From: Aureitalea marina
GTDB lineage: Bacteria > Bacteroidota > Bacteroidia > Flavobacteriales > Flavobacteriaceae
Assembly (NCBI RefSeq): GCF_002943755.1
Contig: NZ_MQUB01000001.1
Coordinates: 652,501-716,500 of the forward strand
Direction: 5' to 3'
DNA: 64,000 bases
The notes under the pieces were generated by a model, which saw only the letters and a program-made list of their open reading frames with translations, was not told the DNA's origin and did not search any database. This document shows, in pieces, positions 1 through 11,216 of the stretch. Made by a program: the position numbers and the translations under genes. Position 1 is the stretch's first letter. Each line of letters begins with the position of its first letter.

Positions 1-593
1 GCGGTGCCGGCTTTCATCCTGGAGCTACCGGTAACGAATTCAGGTCCCACCACTGCCTCAATAGGAAATTTGGCTACTTGCGCTAAGGGACTGCCGGCAT
101 TACAGGTAATTCCTCCGGTAATAATGCCCATTTCATTACATTTTTTCAGTGCACCCACCACGTATGGCGTAGTCCCGGAAGCAGCAATACCCACGACCAC
201 ATCCCTTGGACTCACTTCATGAGACTGGAGGTCGTTCCAGCCTTGTTCCTTGGAATCTTCGGCGAATTCTACGGCCTTCCTGATCGCACTGTCACCTCCG
301 GCAATAAGACCGATCACCAAATTGTGAGGGACGCCAAAGGTGGGTGGGCATTCACTTGCGTCTACAATTCCCAGTCTACCGCTAGTTCCTGCTCCAAGAT
401 AGAATAGTCTCCCTCCGGCATTGATCTTGTCGGAAATAGCCCTCGCCAATTGCTCGATCTGGGGCAGAACGGCATGTACCGATTCCGCCACCGTCTGATC
501 CTCACGATTGATATTGGCCAATAACTCGGAAATTGGCATTTTTTCCAGGTCTTGATAAAGCGAATCTTCTTCTGTGGTTTTTTTGAAGGCCAT
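1..593 (-). CDS. murQ: N-acetylmuramic acid 6-phosphate etherase (partial, C-terminus outside window)
   Basis: MurQ cleaves the lactyl ether of MurNAc-6-phosphate to give GlcNAc-6-phosphate and D-lactate in cytoplasmic cell-wall recycling. The 197 visible codons carry the SIS-domain phosphosugar site LGAGTSGRLG (about residues 66-75), the following DASECPPTF with the putative catalytic Glu81, a second family Glu near 112, and GPEFVTGSSRMKAGT at the window edge, a MurQ signature. The family is about 270-300 residues, so roughly a third is missing because the window ends. The start ATG at 593-591 is only three bases from a TAnnTTTG box. It diverges from a glycosylglycerate operon with which it has no obvious metabolic link. 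Identification is firm. Confidence 0.95.
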   Translation of the reverse strand, partial: MAFKKTTEEDSLYQDLEKMPISELLANINREDQTVAESVHAVLPQIEQLARAISDKINAGGRLFYLGAGTSGRLGIVDASECPPTFGVPHNLVIGLIAGGDSAIRKAVEFAEDSKEQGWNDLQSHEVSPRDVVVGIAASGTTPYVVGALKKCNEMGIITGGITCNAGSPLAQVAKFPIEAVVGPEFVTGSSRMKAGT

Positions 594-596
594 GGT

Positions 597-604
597 CAAA
601 ATTA
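597..604 (-). promoter_or_regulatory. -7 promoter box of murQ (TAATTTTG)
   Basis: Read on the minus strand this is TAATTTTG, an exact match to the bacteroidetal TAnnTTTG. Only three bases separate it from the ATG of murQ, so the mRNA would start at or next to the start codon. No clear TTTG -33 element is visible. Confidence 0.6.
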
Positions 605-635
605 CGACACTTTATGGATAATTTCCGATTAACTG

Positions 636-643
636 TATCTTTA
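636..643 (+). promoter_or_regulatory. Possible -7 box of the glycosylglycerate operon (TATCTTTA)
   Basis: TATCTTTA differs from TAnnTTTG only in its last base and lies eight bases before the ATG at 652. The same variant precedes the gene at 13467. It is back to back with the murQ box. Confidence 0.35.
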
Positions 644-651
644 AGCGAACT

Positions 652-1968
652 ATGTATTCTACCGACCAACTTCGCAATCACTTTACCGCAGTACTCAACG
701 ACAATTGGCAGGACGGATTTACGATTCCCTGCCAGGGATTGTATCCTTTTCAGTGGTTTTGGGATTCCGGGTTTATAGCACTGGGATGGGCACATCTCGA
801 TATGGATAGAGCTAAGCAGGAGATACTGGCTCTGCTTAAAGGGCAGTGGTCCAATGGGTTTATTCCTCATATTGTTTTTCATAACCCATCGGATAGTTAT
901 TATCCCGGACCTGAGGTATATCGGGCAGATCTCAGCGAGCACGCGCCAGAGATTCCTACCTCAGGGATCACTCAGCCCCCGGTTACCGGATTTGTTCTGC
1001 AGGATATGTTCCGGATCTCTGGCAACTCCCAGGAGTTGTTATTCTTTATAGACTCCATATACGACCAGGTCTTTGCCAATCACCAATATTTCTATGAGAA
1101 CAGGGACCCGAATATGGAAGGATTGGTTTATATCTGTCATAACTGGGAAGCCGGGACGGATAATACTCCCGTTTGGGACTTGATCTGGGATACATTTAGC
1201 GTACCGGAGTATCAACTGAACAGAAAGGATACTAAGCTGATCGATGCCTCTCACAGGCCTTCAGATGCCGAATACCGCTATTACATTCATCTGGTGGAAT
1301 TGTTTAAATCCTGGAATTACCAGGATGATCTCATTGCCGAACAATGCCCATTTCTGATCCAGGATCCCTTGTTCAACAGCATGTTGATCGCGTCCAATCG
1401 TTCCCTGATCTGGTTGGGAGAGCTCTTGGGGAGGGACCAACAGGTCGAACAGTTAAGGGCCTGGACCGAGTTGGCAGTACAAGGGATGAATGACAAGTTA
1501 TACGATCCGGACTTGAAGGGGTATGTCTATTACGATCTGAGAGGAGAACGGAAGCTACCGTATTTGTCCTCTTCCAGCTTTGCTCCTTTAATGGCCCAAA
1601 TACCTTCTGCAAGTCAGGCGGACGAAATGATCGGTCATCTGTGCGGGGGGCGATTTGGTGGAAAGGATCAGGAAAATTTTCTGTGTGCCTCTTTTGACCC
1701 GCTAAGCGAATGGTTCGAATCTTCGCGGTATTGGAGAGGTCCGGTTTGGATCAATCTGAACTGGATCATTTACAAAGGACTGCGGAATTACCAGTTAAAT
1801 ACCGAAGCCGAACAAATCAAGAAGGATACGCTTGATCTCTTGACCAAGTACGGTTGCTTTGAATATTTTGAACCCTCTCGTGAGATGAATGAAGGACTCA
1901 AAGCTGGATACGGAGGGAATAATTTTTCCTGGAGTGCAGCTCTGGGGCTCGACCTATTAAACCAATAA
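652..1968 (+). CDS. GH63-type glycoside hydrolase, probable mannosyl-/glucosylglycerate hydrolase
   Basis: A 438-residue (alpha/alpha)6-barrel hydrolase of the MGH1-like/GH63 group. The diagnostic blocks are WFWDSGFIALGW near residue 35, HNWEAGTDNTPVWD near 163-176 (Asp170 is the likely general acid), YWRGPVWINLNW near 360, and YFEP followed by GYGGNNFSWSAAL near the end (likely base region). Length and motif order match bacterial mannosylglycerate and glucosylglycerate hydrolases, not the longer eukaryotic glucosidase I. There is no signal peptide, so it should act in the cytoplasm. It is first in an operon with a Na+ symporter (7-base gap) and glycerate kinase, which fits hydrolysis of an imported glycosylglycerate to sugar plus D-glycerate. 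The exact sugar cannot be told from sequence; trehalase is a less likely alternative. Confidence 0.8.
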   Translation: MYSTDQLRNHFTAVLNDNWQDGFTIPCQGLYPFQWFWDSGFIALGWAHLDMDRAKQEILALLKGQWSNGFIPHIVFHNPSDSYYPGPEVYRADLSEHAPEIPTSGITQPPVTGFVLQDMFRISGNSQELLFFIDSIYDQVFANHQYFYENRDPNMEGLVYICHNWEAGTDNTPVWDLIWDTFSVPEYQLNRKDTKLIDASHRPSDAEYRYYIHLVELFKSWNYQDDLIAEQCPFLIQDPLFNSMLIASNRSLIWLGELLGRDQQVEQLRAWTELAVQGMNDKLYDPDLKGYVYYDLRGERKLPYLSSSSFAPLMAQIPSASQADEMIGHLCGGRFGGKDQENFLCASFDPLSEWFESSRYWRGPVWINLNWIIYKGLRNYQLNTEAEQIKKDTLDLLTKYGCFEYFEPSREMNEGLKAGYGGNNFSWSAALGLDLLNQ

Positions 1969-1975
1969 GACCTAT

Positions 1976-3622
1976 ATGAACTGGATCGATTACGCCATCG
2001 TCGGAATTTACATTGTATTCTTCCTCGGGATGGGATACTTTTTTAAGGACAATAAAGACTCCAAAGATTATTTCCTAGGAGGTCGTAGCCTGGGCTGGTT
2101 TCCTCTTAGTCTTTCTACCATGGCTACTCAGCTTTCGGCTATCAGTTTTATTTCGGCGCCGGCATTTGTAGGGCTCAAAATGGGTGGAGGTATGAAGTGG
2201 CTCAGTTTCGAATTTGCTGTTCCTCTGGCTATGATCTGTATCATGTTGTTTATTATCCCACCACTCTTCCGATCTGGGGTAGTGAGTATTTATGAATTTG
2301 TAGAGAAACGGTTCTCTGCGAGTACACGCTTGGTACTCAGCGTGGTCTTCCAGATCTCCCGCGCTCTGGGTACCGGAGTTATGGTGTATACCATTGCGAT
2401 AATATTACAGGCAGTTCTGGATGTGGATTATATCTATACCATACTGATCATATCTGTGATCACTATTATCTATTCCTGGCAAGGTGGCATGAAGGCTGTG
2501 GTTTGGGGAGATGCCATACAGATGATCCTACTATTTGGCGGCCTTTTGGTCTGCTTGGTCTATGGCTGGCAATTGGTACAGGATGCCGGAGGTTTGGCTA
2601 ACGGATTTGACCCGGAGCGACTGCAGGTCATCGATATGAATCTGGGAATAGGACCGGACCAGGAATATGGATTCTGGCCCATGCTCATCGGTGGTTTCTT
2701 CTTATATGTTTCTTATTACGGCTGTGATCAGACCCAGGCACAACGTATGCTTTCGGCCAAGAATGAAAAGACGATCAGACAATTGCTGCTGGCCAACGGA
2801 CTTCTCCGATTCCCTGTAGTGCTGATCTACTGTACCATGGGTCTTATAATTGGGGCTTTGGTCAGCTTGTCACCCGAGTTTTTGGCGGACATAGCCTCGA
2901 CCACTCAAAAACACTTTCCACAGGAATATGCATCGACCGGCTTTAAGGCCGATCTGATGATCCCGGTGTTTATTATCCGCTACCTGCCTCATGGCTTTAT
3001 TGGCCTGTTGATGGTGGCCATTATGTCTGCGGCCATGTCCTCACTCAGCTCTACGGTAAACTCCTTATCTGCGGTCAGTGTAGAGGACTTTTTTAACCGG
3101 GGGAAGAAAAAATTAGAAGGTGCAGCCTATATGCGATTGTCCAAATATGCCGTGGTCTTTTGGGGAGTGGTCTGTATTGCTTTCTCATTTCTTTTCGGGG
3201 GCAATAAAAATACCGTGATCGAGATCATCAACGCTATAGGCTCAGTGTTCTATGGTCCGGTGCTTGTAACCTTTATCCTGGCCATCTTCTCCAAGCGGGT
3301 CAATCACATTGGTATGAATGCTGGGATCATCACAGCTGTTTTGATCAACCTGATGTTTTCCGGAACGATTCAAGGCATTTTCGGCTTCGATCTAGGAATA
3401 GAGATATTCTGGATCTGGCTCAATTTTACTGGGGTGCTTATATCCCTTGTGATTGCGTATGTGGTTTCCTGGCTGACTCCGGCTGTCCCTATAAAAAACG
3501 GAGGAACCAGGCCCTTCGAGGTTAAGCGCTCTGATATCTTTTCCAAGGAAGTATATATACTCGCGGCCTTTTTTGTGTTGATCCTGATCGTTAGTTATTT
3601 CATTCCTCAGATCTTTGGTTAG
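1976..3622 (+). CDS. Sodium:solute symporter (SSS family)
   Basis: A 548-residue integral membrane protein with about 13-14 hydrophobic segments. It has the SSS-family start (DYAIVGIYIVFFLGMGYFF), the early GGRSLGWFPLSLSTMATQLS loop that lines the substrate and Na+ site, and the conserved MSAAMSSLSSTVNSLSAVS helix near residue 355. It is expected to import a small solute with Na+ across the inner membrane. It sits between the glycosylglycerate hydrolase and glycerate kinase, and its stop TAG directly abuts the next ATG. Context suggests mannosylglycerate, glucosylglycerate or glycerate as substrate, but this is inferred from the neighbours only. Confidence 0.9.
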   Translation: MNWIDYAIVGIYIVFFLGMGYFFKDNKDSKDYFLGGRSLGWFPLSLSTMATQLSAISFISAPAFVGLKMGGGMKWLSFEFAVPLAMICIMLFIIPPLFRSGVVSIYEFVEKRFSASTRLVLSVVFQISRALGTGVMVYTIAIILQAVLDVDYIYTILIISVITIIYSWQGGMKAVVWGDAIQMILLFGGLLVCLVYGWQLVQDAGGLANGFDPERLQVIDMNLGIGPDQEYGFWPMLIGGFFLYVSYYGCDQTQAQRMLSAKNEKTIRQLLLANGLLRFPVVLIYCTMGLIIGALVSLSPEFLADIASTTQKHFPQEYASTGFKADLMIPVFIIRYLPHGFIGLLMVAIMSAAMSSLSSTVNSLSAVSVEDFFNRGKKKLEGAAYMRLSKYAVVFWGVVCIAFSFLFGGNKNTVIEIINAIGSVFYGPVLVTFILAIFSKRVNHIGMNAGIITAVLINLMFSGTIQGIFGFDLGIEIFWIWLNFTGVLISLVIAYVVSWLTPAVPIKNGGTRPFEVKRSDIFSKEVYILAAFFVLILIVSYFIPQIFG

Positions 3623-4753
3623 ATGCATATAGCTGTAGTGCCGGATAAGTACAAGGGCTGCTTGACCGCCGAAGAGGTTGGGGAAGCAATAATATCTGGA
3701 GTGAGGGACTACGATCCGATGGCTAGCTGTCACCCATTCTACATATCGGATGGAGGAGATGGATTTTTGGATGCCATACAGCGGTACAGACCGGAGTTGA
3801 GGCGTATCTCTGTTCCAACTGTGAACGCTATGGGTCAATCCATCACAGGAACCTATCTAGTGAACCAGGTGGAGAGGACGGCCTATTTTGAGCTGGCGTC
3901 GGCATCTGGTCTGGCGTCCTTGAATCCAAATCGTCTTGATGTTGTAAATGCATCCACTTACGGCACAGGTTTAGAGATCGCCCATGCCCTGAAGCAAGGT
4001 GTGGAGAATATTATAATCGGTCTGGGGGGAAGTGCCACTAACGATCTGGGACAAGGTATTGCCCGGGCGTTGGGGTATCGGCTCTTTAACGAGGAAGGAG
4101 AAGAACTAAAACCAGGTCTTTTATCGCTAAAGCAAGTTCACCACATTAAAAGTCCACAAACTTCACTTGAAAAGCTCAATTGGACAGTTATCAACGACGT
4201 AGATAATCCCCTGCTTGGACCCGAGGGCGCTACCCGTGTATACGGACCACAGAAGGGGGTGACCCCAGAGTTGATCGACCCGATTGAAAAAGGTATTGCC
4301 CATCTTGCGACCCTTTTCGAAGAGCTTTCCGAAAAAGAAGTTCGGGATATTCCGGGCTCGGGAGCAGCGGGTGGTACTGCCTTCGGATTGATGAGTCTGT
4401 TTAAGGCAGATTCCGTTCAGGGAAGCCCGTTTTTGTTGGAATTGACGGGATTTTCCAATCTATTGAGCAGTGGTGAGATCGACGCGGTGATCACAGGAGA
4501 AGGGAAGATGGACACTCAAACTGCCTATGGCAAATTAATAGCTGGAGTAGCAAAGGTTTCTGGCGAATACGAAGTTCCCGTGGGAGCAATCTGCGGAATG
4601 ATACAGGAAGACCTGGATTGGGAACAACTTGGCCTGAATGCCGCATTGTCCATCTCAGAATTAAATCCGGACCCTAGATACAGTTATCATCACGCGGCTG
4701 ATTTGATCCGGCAGCAAACAAAGTTGCTTATTGAGCAATTACTCGATAACTAG
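3623..4753 (+). CDS. Glycerate kinase (GlxK/GarK family)
   Basis: A 376-residue type I glycerate kinase that phosphorylates D-glycerate with ATP, feeding glycolysis. Family motifs are visible: the N-terminal VVPDKYKGCLTA (5-16), SDGGDG (42-47), GLGGSATND (133-141), PGSGAAGGTAFGL, and ITGEGKMDTQTAYGK. Length is normal for the family (about 375-380). The ATG follows the symporter stop with no gap, implying translational coupling. Its presence after a GH63 hydrolase gives a natural fate for the glycerate released. The 3' end overlaps the convergent DUF4249 gene by 15 bases, with no terminator between. Confidence 0.93.
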   Translation: MHIAVVPDKYKGCLTAEEVGEAIISGVRDYDPMASCHPFYISDGGDGFLDAIQRYRPELRRISVPTVNAMGQSITGTYLVNQVERTAYFELASASGLASLNPNRLDVVNASTYGTGLEIAHALKQGVENIIIGLGGSATNDLGQGIARALGYRLFNEEGEELKPGLLSLKQVHHIKSPQTSLEKLNWTVINDVDNPLLGPEGATRVYGPQKGVTPELIDPIEKGIAHLATLFEELSEKEVRDIPGSGAAGGTAFGLMSLFKADSVQGSPFLLELTGFSNLLSSGEIDAVITGEGKMDTQTAYGKLIAGVAKVSGEYEVPVGAICGMIQEDLDWEQLGLNAALSISELNPDPRYSYHHAADLIRQQTKLLIEQLLDN

Positions 4754-5605
4754 CGTTTCTTTAAATTCTTGGACGATAGCAAAGTAACCAAGTGCAAAGT
4801 TGTTCGTGTTTGCGGTATTGTCAAATATCCCGTCATTATCTATATCAGTAGCATTGATCAGGTTTCCCCTTACGGTTAAAGACGGTGTTTCAAAGAATCC
4901 AAAATTCTGGGCGCTCTGTTCAATTACCTTATTCATATAGTCATGGAAACGTTCGTCCACACCCATGATGGAGATCTCAACCTCAGCGCCGGGTTCGATT
5001 TCCGCGTCGTAGAAATAGGAGAATGAAAACTGTTGTCCCTGGTAAAACTGATCCCGACTGGCCAGGAATTCGGTGAGGTCAAAATCAAAGAGATACCAGT
5101 CGTCCCTGTCCCCGTTATCGGTAAAGGTAACTACAACCTCAAAATCGTCCTCATCAAAAAGACCTCCAGGCCCTTGCTCCACCTCGTCAAAGGGAACTGT
5201 TGGCTGAAACTCCGCATAAGCTACATAGAAACTATCTTCAAAGTCGATCTGCAGAATGATCTCTCCATTTATCAAATTCTCGGTTAGAAAAGGCTCCGGA
5301 TTCTGATAGATACCGCTTCCTTCTTCCAGTTCGACAAGCACATCTCCCTCACCATTTTCCAGATTGGTGAATGATATCTGCTGTAAACCCGCCGGAGGGA
5401 CGGGTTCGAAGAAGGAATTGGTCTGGCTGACCTTGACCACAAAATTGGTGAATTGCTGGCTGGTGTCTACTCGTATCAGGGCATCCACCACCAGGCGGGG
5501 ATCCTCTGAAGGTGTATCGACCTCTACCACATCCTGGCAGGACGAAAATCCTATCAGCAATCCGATAACACCTATTCCAAGTTTTATAAAAGTTCGGTTA
5601 TTCAT
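4739..5605 (-). CDS. DUF4249 family outer-membrane lipoprotein (copy A)
   Basis: A 288-residue protein with a lipoprotein signal (hydrophobic 8-21, then SSCQ with the lipidated Cys near 23) and a DUF4249 body: DTPSEDPRLVVDALIRV near the N-terminus, then a beta-rich domain with DRDDWYLFDFDLTEFL. DUF4249 proteins accompany TonB-dependent receptors in Bacteroidota and probably help capture the ligand; the substrate is unknown. It is the last gene of a TonB receptor-DUF4249-DUF4249 operon and overlaps the next copy by 8 bases. The two copies are very similar along their whole length, for example FYQGQQFSFSYFY in both, so this is a tandem duplication. The rapid change near the C-terminus (the loop after NLINATDIDN) may be where ligand specificity differs. 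Confidence 0.88.
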   Translation of the reverse strand: MNNRTFIKLGIGVIGLLIGFSSCQDVVEVDTPSEDPRLVVDALIRVDTSQQFTNFVVKVSQTNSFFEPVPPAGLQQISFTNLENGEGDVLVELEEGSGIYQNPEPFLTENLINGEIILQIDFEDSFYVAYAEFQPTVPFDEVEQGPGGLFDEDDFEVVVTFTDNGDRDDWYLFDFDLTEFLASRDQFYQGQQFSFSYFYDAEIEPGAEVEISIMGVDERFHDYMNKVIEQSAQNFGFFETPSLTVRGNLINATDIDNDGIFDNTANTNNFALGYFAIVQEFKETLVIE

Positions 5606-6449
5606 TGGCTTCTATGGTTAGAGTAGTGGTGTATTCTTGCACGATCGCAAAATATCCCAGAGCAAAATTGCCGGTGGTATTGGTATTGTCAAAATTTTCG
5701 ATGTTATCGATCTCTGTGGCATTGATCAGGTTTCCCCTTACCGTTAGTGAAGGCGTCTCAAAGAATCCAAAGTTCTGGGAACTCTGTTCGATCACCTTAC
5801 TCATGTAGTCATGAAAGCGATCGTCCACTCCCATGATCGAAATTTCCACCTCCGTACCCGGTTCAATTTCCTGGTTATAAAAATACGAAAAGGAGAACTG
5901 CTGTCCCTGGTAGAATTGGTCCCTACTGGTGAGGAATTCGGCCAGGTCAAAATCAAAGAGATACCAGTCGTCCCGATCCCCATCATCAGTGTAGGTCACC
6001 ATGACCTCTATATCATCCTCATCAAAGAGCCCGCCAGGACCCTGTACCACCGAGTCGAATGGCGCGGTGGGCTGAAACTCCGCGTAAGCGACATAGAATT
6101 CGTCCTCAAAATCGATCTGCAGGAATATCTCTTCTCCGATCAACCCCTGGGTTGAGACTAATTTCGAATAAATCCCGGATCCAGGAACTTCCTCTATTAA
6201 AATCTCACCAAAACCACCATCCAATCCAGTAAGGGTGATTTGCTGCAAGCCTGCGGGAGGGACCGTTTCAAAGAAGGAGCGTGTCTCACTGACCTTTACC
6301 TCTACAAAGGTAAAAGCCTCAGTGGTGTCCACCCGTATTAATGCGTCTACGATCAGGCGTGGGTCCTCTGTAGGTGTATCTACTTCGATCACATCCTGGC
6401 AGGAAATCAATCCTACTGTCAGTAGCCCGTATATTAACCATCTTTTCAT
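5598..6449 (-). CDS. DUF4249 family outer-membrane lipoprotein (copy B)
   Basis: A 283-residue paralogue of the adjacent copy, with signal peptide and lipobox (GLISCQ, Cys near 18) followed by DTPTEDPRLIVDALIRV and the same DUF4249 body. It starts one base after the TonB receptor stop codon and its own stop overlaps the next start, so all three genes are one transcript. Copies A and B differ mainly in conservative substitutions and in the SGIY-to-GEE segment (about 95-115). Likely surface-exposed partner of the receptor; function otherwise unknown. Confidence 0.88.
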   Translation of the reverse strand: MKRWLIYGLLTVGLISCQDVIEVDTPTEDPRLIVDALIRVDTTEAFTFVEVKVSETRSFFETVPPAGLQQITLTGLDGGFGEILIEEVPGSGIYSKLVSTQGLIGEEIFLQIDFEDEFYVAYAEFQPTAPFDSVVQGPGGLFDEDDIEVMVTYTDDGDRDDWYLFDFDLAEFLTSRDQFYQGQQFSFSYFYNQEIEPGTEVEISIMGVDDRFHDYMSKVIEQSSQNFGFFETPSLTVRGNLINATEIDNIENFDNTNTTGNFALGYFAIVQEYTTTLTIEANE

Positions 6450-6450
6450 C

Positions 6451-8820
6451 CTAAAATTTGAAGTTATAGGTTACCGATGGGACGATGCCGAAGATTGAGG
6501 TTCGGACGGCTTCGTTAACTCCGGTATCCTGATTCTGCCGGAAGTTGATGGAAGCTGCATTCATTCTGTTGTACAGGTTGTATATGCTGAACACCCATTG
6601 AGACTGGAATTTACGGTCTTTATTCTTCGATGGTGTGTAGACTGCCGAAACATCCATGCGGTGATAGTTGGGCAGGCGCTCCTGGTTCCTCAGACCATAA
6701 TATGGCACAACTATTCCTTGAATAACAAATTGCCCTATCGGGTAGTTAGTTGGCTGACCGGTTTGAAAAATGAAATTGGTGTTGAAACTCCATTTGTCGT
6801 TAAGGATGTAATTCCCGTAAATAGCGATATCATGGGTCTTGTCAAAGGGTGTATTGTACCATTCCCCATTGTTGATCCCTATTTCATCCGGTGTCCTTCC
6901 CGGGGTACGTTGTTCGGATTTCGAAAGGGTATAGGCAACCCATCCCTGCAACTTCCCTCTGTTCTTCCTAAAAAGGATCTCAAAACCATAGGCTCTGGCC
7001 TCTCCATTGAGGATAACTTGTTCTATATCGTTGTTGGCAATCAGGTTGGCTCCGTCGATATAATCTATCCTGTTCTGGATGTCCTTATAGTAGATCTCGG
7101 TTTCCAGGGTGTATTCTCCGCCATTGATATTTCTGAAATACCCCAGCGCATACTGATCCAACAATTGGGGTTCCACGTATGGTCCACTCGGTGTCCAGAC
7201 ATCCAAAGGGGTAGGGGAACTGGTATTGGACAGTAGGTGTAGATATTGTGCCATACGGATATAACTGGCCTTGACAGAGCTTACATCGTTAAAGACGTAG
7301 GAGGCCGCTATCCGAGGTTCCAGGTTGGTAAAGGACGCCAGGCTTTCTCCTCTGCTGGACTCCCTTACACCTATGGGTTCTGCTCCTTCATATATCAGCA
7401 ACAGTGGGTCAAAGACCACAGGTTGATCGTTCTCGTATAGCTTCAGTTCGTCCTGTCCCAAACGGGTAAAATGACTCAGACGCAGTCCGTACTGTAAGCT
7501 GAAATTACTGGATATGTTGTGGCTAACGTCAACGTATGCCGCAAATTCGTTGGCGTATTTCTTGGTCAGTTGCTCTTCTACGATCCCGGATTCTGGGCTG
7601 TTCGGAATGATCCTTCCAGGATTGAACTGGTAGTAAATATTATTGATTCCGTAATTGACCTGAAGCTTGTCGCTGAGGTAGTGTTTCAGGTCGTACTTCA
7701 AATTGAAATTCTGAATTCCAGAGTCCCATTCAAACCCGACAAAATCCAGTTCCAGACCATAGAAATAATCCGAATAGATAAGAGATAGATTGGAAAACAA
7801 CTTCTCAGAGAATATGTGGTTCCAGCGGAAATTAACTAAAGCGTTACCATAGGTGTTCTCAAAGTTGTCGCTTATTTCAAAGACATCTCTTCCAAAATAA
7901 CCGGAAAGGAATATACTATTTCGTTCGTTGAGCCTGAAATTTACCTTGGTGTTCAGATCATAGAAGTAAGCGCTATTATCCAGGTCAAAAAGGGGCAAGA
8001 ACAAGTGGGCGTAGGAGGCTCTACCTCCTACCAAAAAGGCAGCCTTATCCTTTATAATTGGGCCTTCTGCCAGCAAGCGGCTGGCTACAGCACCAATACC
8101 ACCGTTCATATGAAATTCTTTGCTATTACCTTCTTTCTGATAAATATCCAGGACAGATGACACCCGACCACCATAGCGCGCAGGGATTCCTCCTTTGAAT
8201 AACTTGACATCCTTGATAGCGTCGGGATTGAATACCGAGAAGAACCCAAAGAGGTGGGAACTGTTAAAAATGGTGGCCTCGTCCAATAAGATGAGGTTCT
8301 GATCGGCAGCTCCTCCTCGGACATTGAAACCTGAGGAAGCTTCTCCAGCACTGGTAACCCCCGGGAGTAACAAAATGGATTTCACTACATCGGCCTCACC
8401 CAAGACCACAGGGATCTGTTTGATGGTCTCTGCCTTCAGTGTGGCAACACTCATCTGTGGAGACCGGATACTGAGTTGCTCCACATCGGCCTCGATCAAT
8501 ACTTCATCCAATTGTTCCAAATCTTCAGAGAGCGCGATGTCCTGGACGATATTCTCCTTAAGATTTATGGTTTGACGGATCTCCCCAAACCCCAAACTGG
8601 TATAAACCACTTCGTAGGTGCCTTCCGGTAGGGTGATGGAATAAAATCCGTATTCGTTGGAGGCCGTTCCTGTACTGAGTTCTGGGATCAAGACGTTGAC
8701 CCCGATGAGTGTCTCCCCGGAAGCGGCTTCTGTGACGGTGCCGCTTAGTGTATAGCGACTCTGAGCAATTCCCGATACAACGAACAGGAAGATCAGCAGG
8801 TTAGTTAGTTTCAAGAGCAA
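6451..8820 (-). CDS. TonB-dependent receptor with carboxypeptidase-like regulatory domain
   Basis: A 789-residue outer-membrane receptor. In order: signal peptide (about 1-19), a CarboxypepD_reg-like beta domain (YTLSGTVTEAASGETLIGVNV, about 23-100), a plug domain with the family block GEASSGFNVRGGAADQNLIL near 160-180, and a long 22-strand barrel ending in YNFKF with a terminal Phe, as outer-membrane proteins do. It would import a ligand using TonB energy. There is no SusD; the two DUF4249 lipoproteins downstream take its place. No ATG is available at the 5' end: the start is TTG at 8820 or possibly TTG at 8814. Ligand unknown. Confidence 0.92.
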   Translation of the reverse strand: MLLKLTNLLIFLFVVSGIAQSRYTLSGTVTEAASGETLIGVNVLIPELSTGTASNEYGFYSITLPEGTYEVVYTSLGFGEIRQTINLKENIVQDIALSEDLEQLDEVLIEADVEQLSIRSPQMSVATLKAETIKQIPVVLGEADVVKSILLLPGVTSAGEASSGFNVRGGAADQNLILLDEATIFNSSHLFGFFSVFNPDAIKDVKLFKGGIPARYGGRVSSVLDIYQKEGNSKEFHMNGGIGAVASRLLAEGPIIKDKAAFLVGGRASYAHLFLPLFDLDNSAYFYDLNTKVNFRLNERNSIFLSGYFGRDVFEISDNFENTYGNALVNFRWNHIFSEKLFSNLSLIYSDYFYGLELDFVGFEWDSGIQNFNLKYDLKHYLSDKLQVNYGINNIYYQFNPGRIIPNSPESGIVEEQLTKKYANEFAAYVDVSHNISSNFSLQYGLRLSHFTRLGQDELKLYENDQPVVFDPLLLIYEGAEPIGVRESSRGESLASFTNLEPRIAASYVFNDVSSVKASYIRMAQYLHLLSNTSSPTPLDVWTPSGPYVEPQLLDQYALGYFRNINGGEYTLETEIYYKDIQNRIDYIDGANLIANNDIEQVILNGEARAYGFEILFRKNRGKLQGWVAYTLSKSEQRTPGRTPDEIGINNGEWYNTPFDKTHDIAIYGNYILNDKWSFNTNFIFQTGQPTNYPIGQFVIQGIVVPYYGLRNQERLPNYHRMDVSAVYTPSKNKDRKFQSQWVFSIYNLYNRMNAASINFRQNQDTGVNEAVRTSIFGIVPSVTYNFKF

Positions 8821-8846
8821 TTATTTCTTCGAAGATAATCACACAA

Positions 8847-8877
8847 AAAAAGATCCTCCGATTTGGAGGATCTTTTT
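8847..8877 (-). terminator. Intrinsic terminator of icd
   Basis: A perfect 13-bp stem (AAAAAGATCCTCC, loop GATTT, and its complement) followed on the minus strand by a run of T. It sits 15 bases after the icd stop. Confidence 0.9.
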
Positions 8878-8891
8878 AACAGTATTTTCAG

Positions 8892-11129
<2,238 letters not shown>

Positions 11130-11192
11130 TTAAGGTTGAATGCAGCTGAGGAAAAAGGAGAGAAGCTCCAGGGGGTTTCCGTCAAAGCGGAG

Positions 11193-11200
11193 CAAATATA
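11193..11200 (-). promoter_or_regulatory. -7 promoter box of icd (TATATTTG)
   Basis: Minus-strand TATATTTG matches TAnnTTTG exactly and predicts a 5' leader of about 70 bases for icd. It lies just below the hairpin-rich stretch 11217-11557. Confidence 0.55.
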
Positions 11201-11216
11201 AGGATTTGAAGAGGCT

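Noticed and set aside
5033-6155. ORFs on the plus strand opposite the DUF4249 genes
   Set aside because: They are mirror frames of conserved lipoprotein genes and have no family features of their own.
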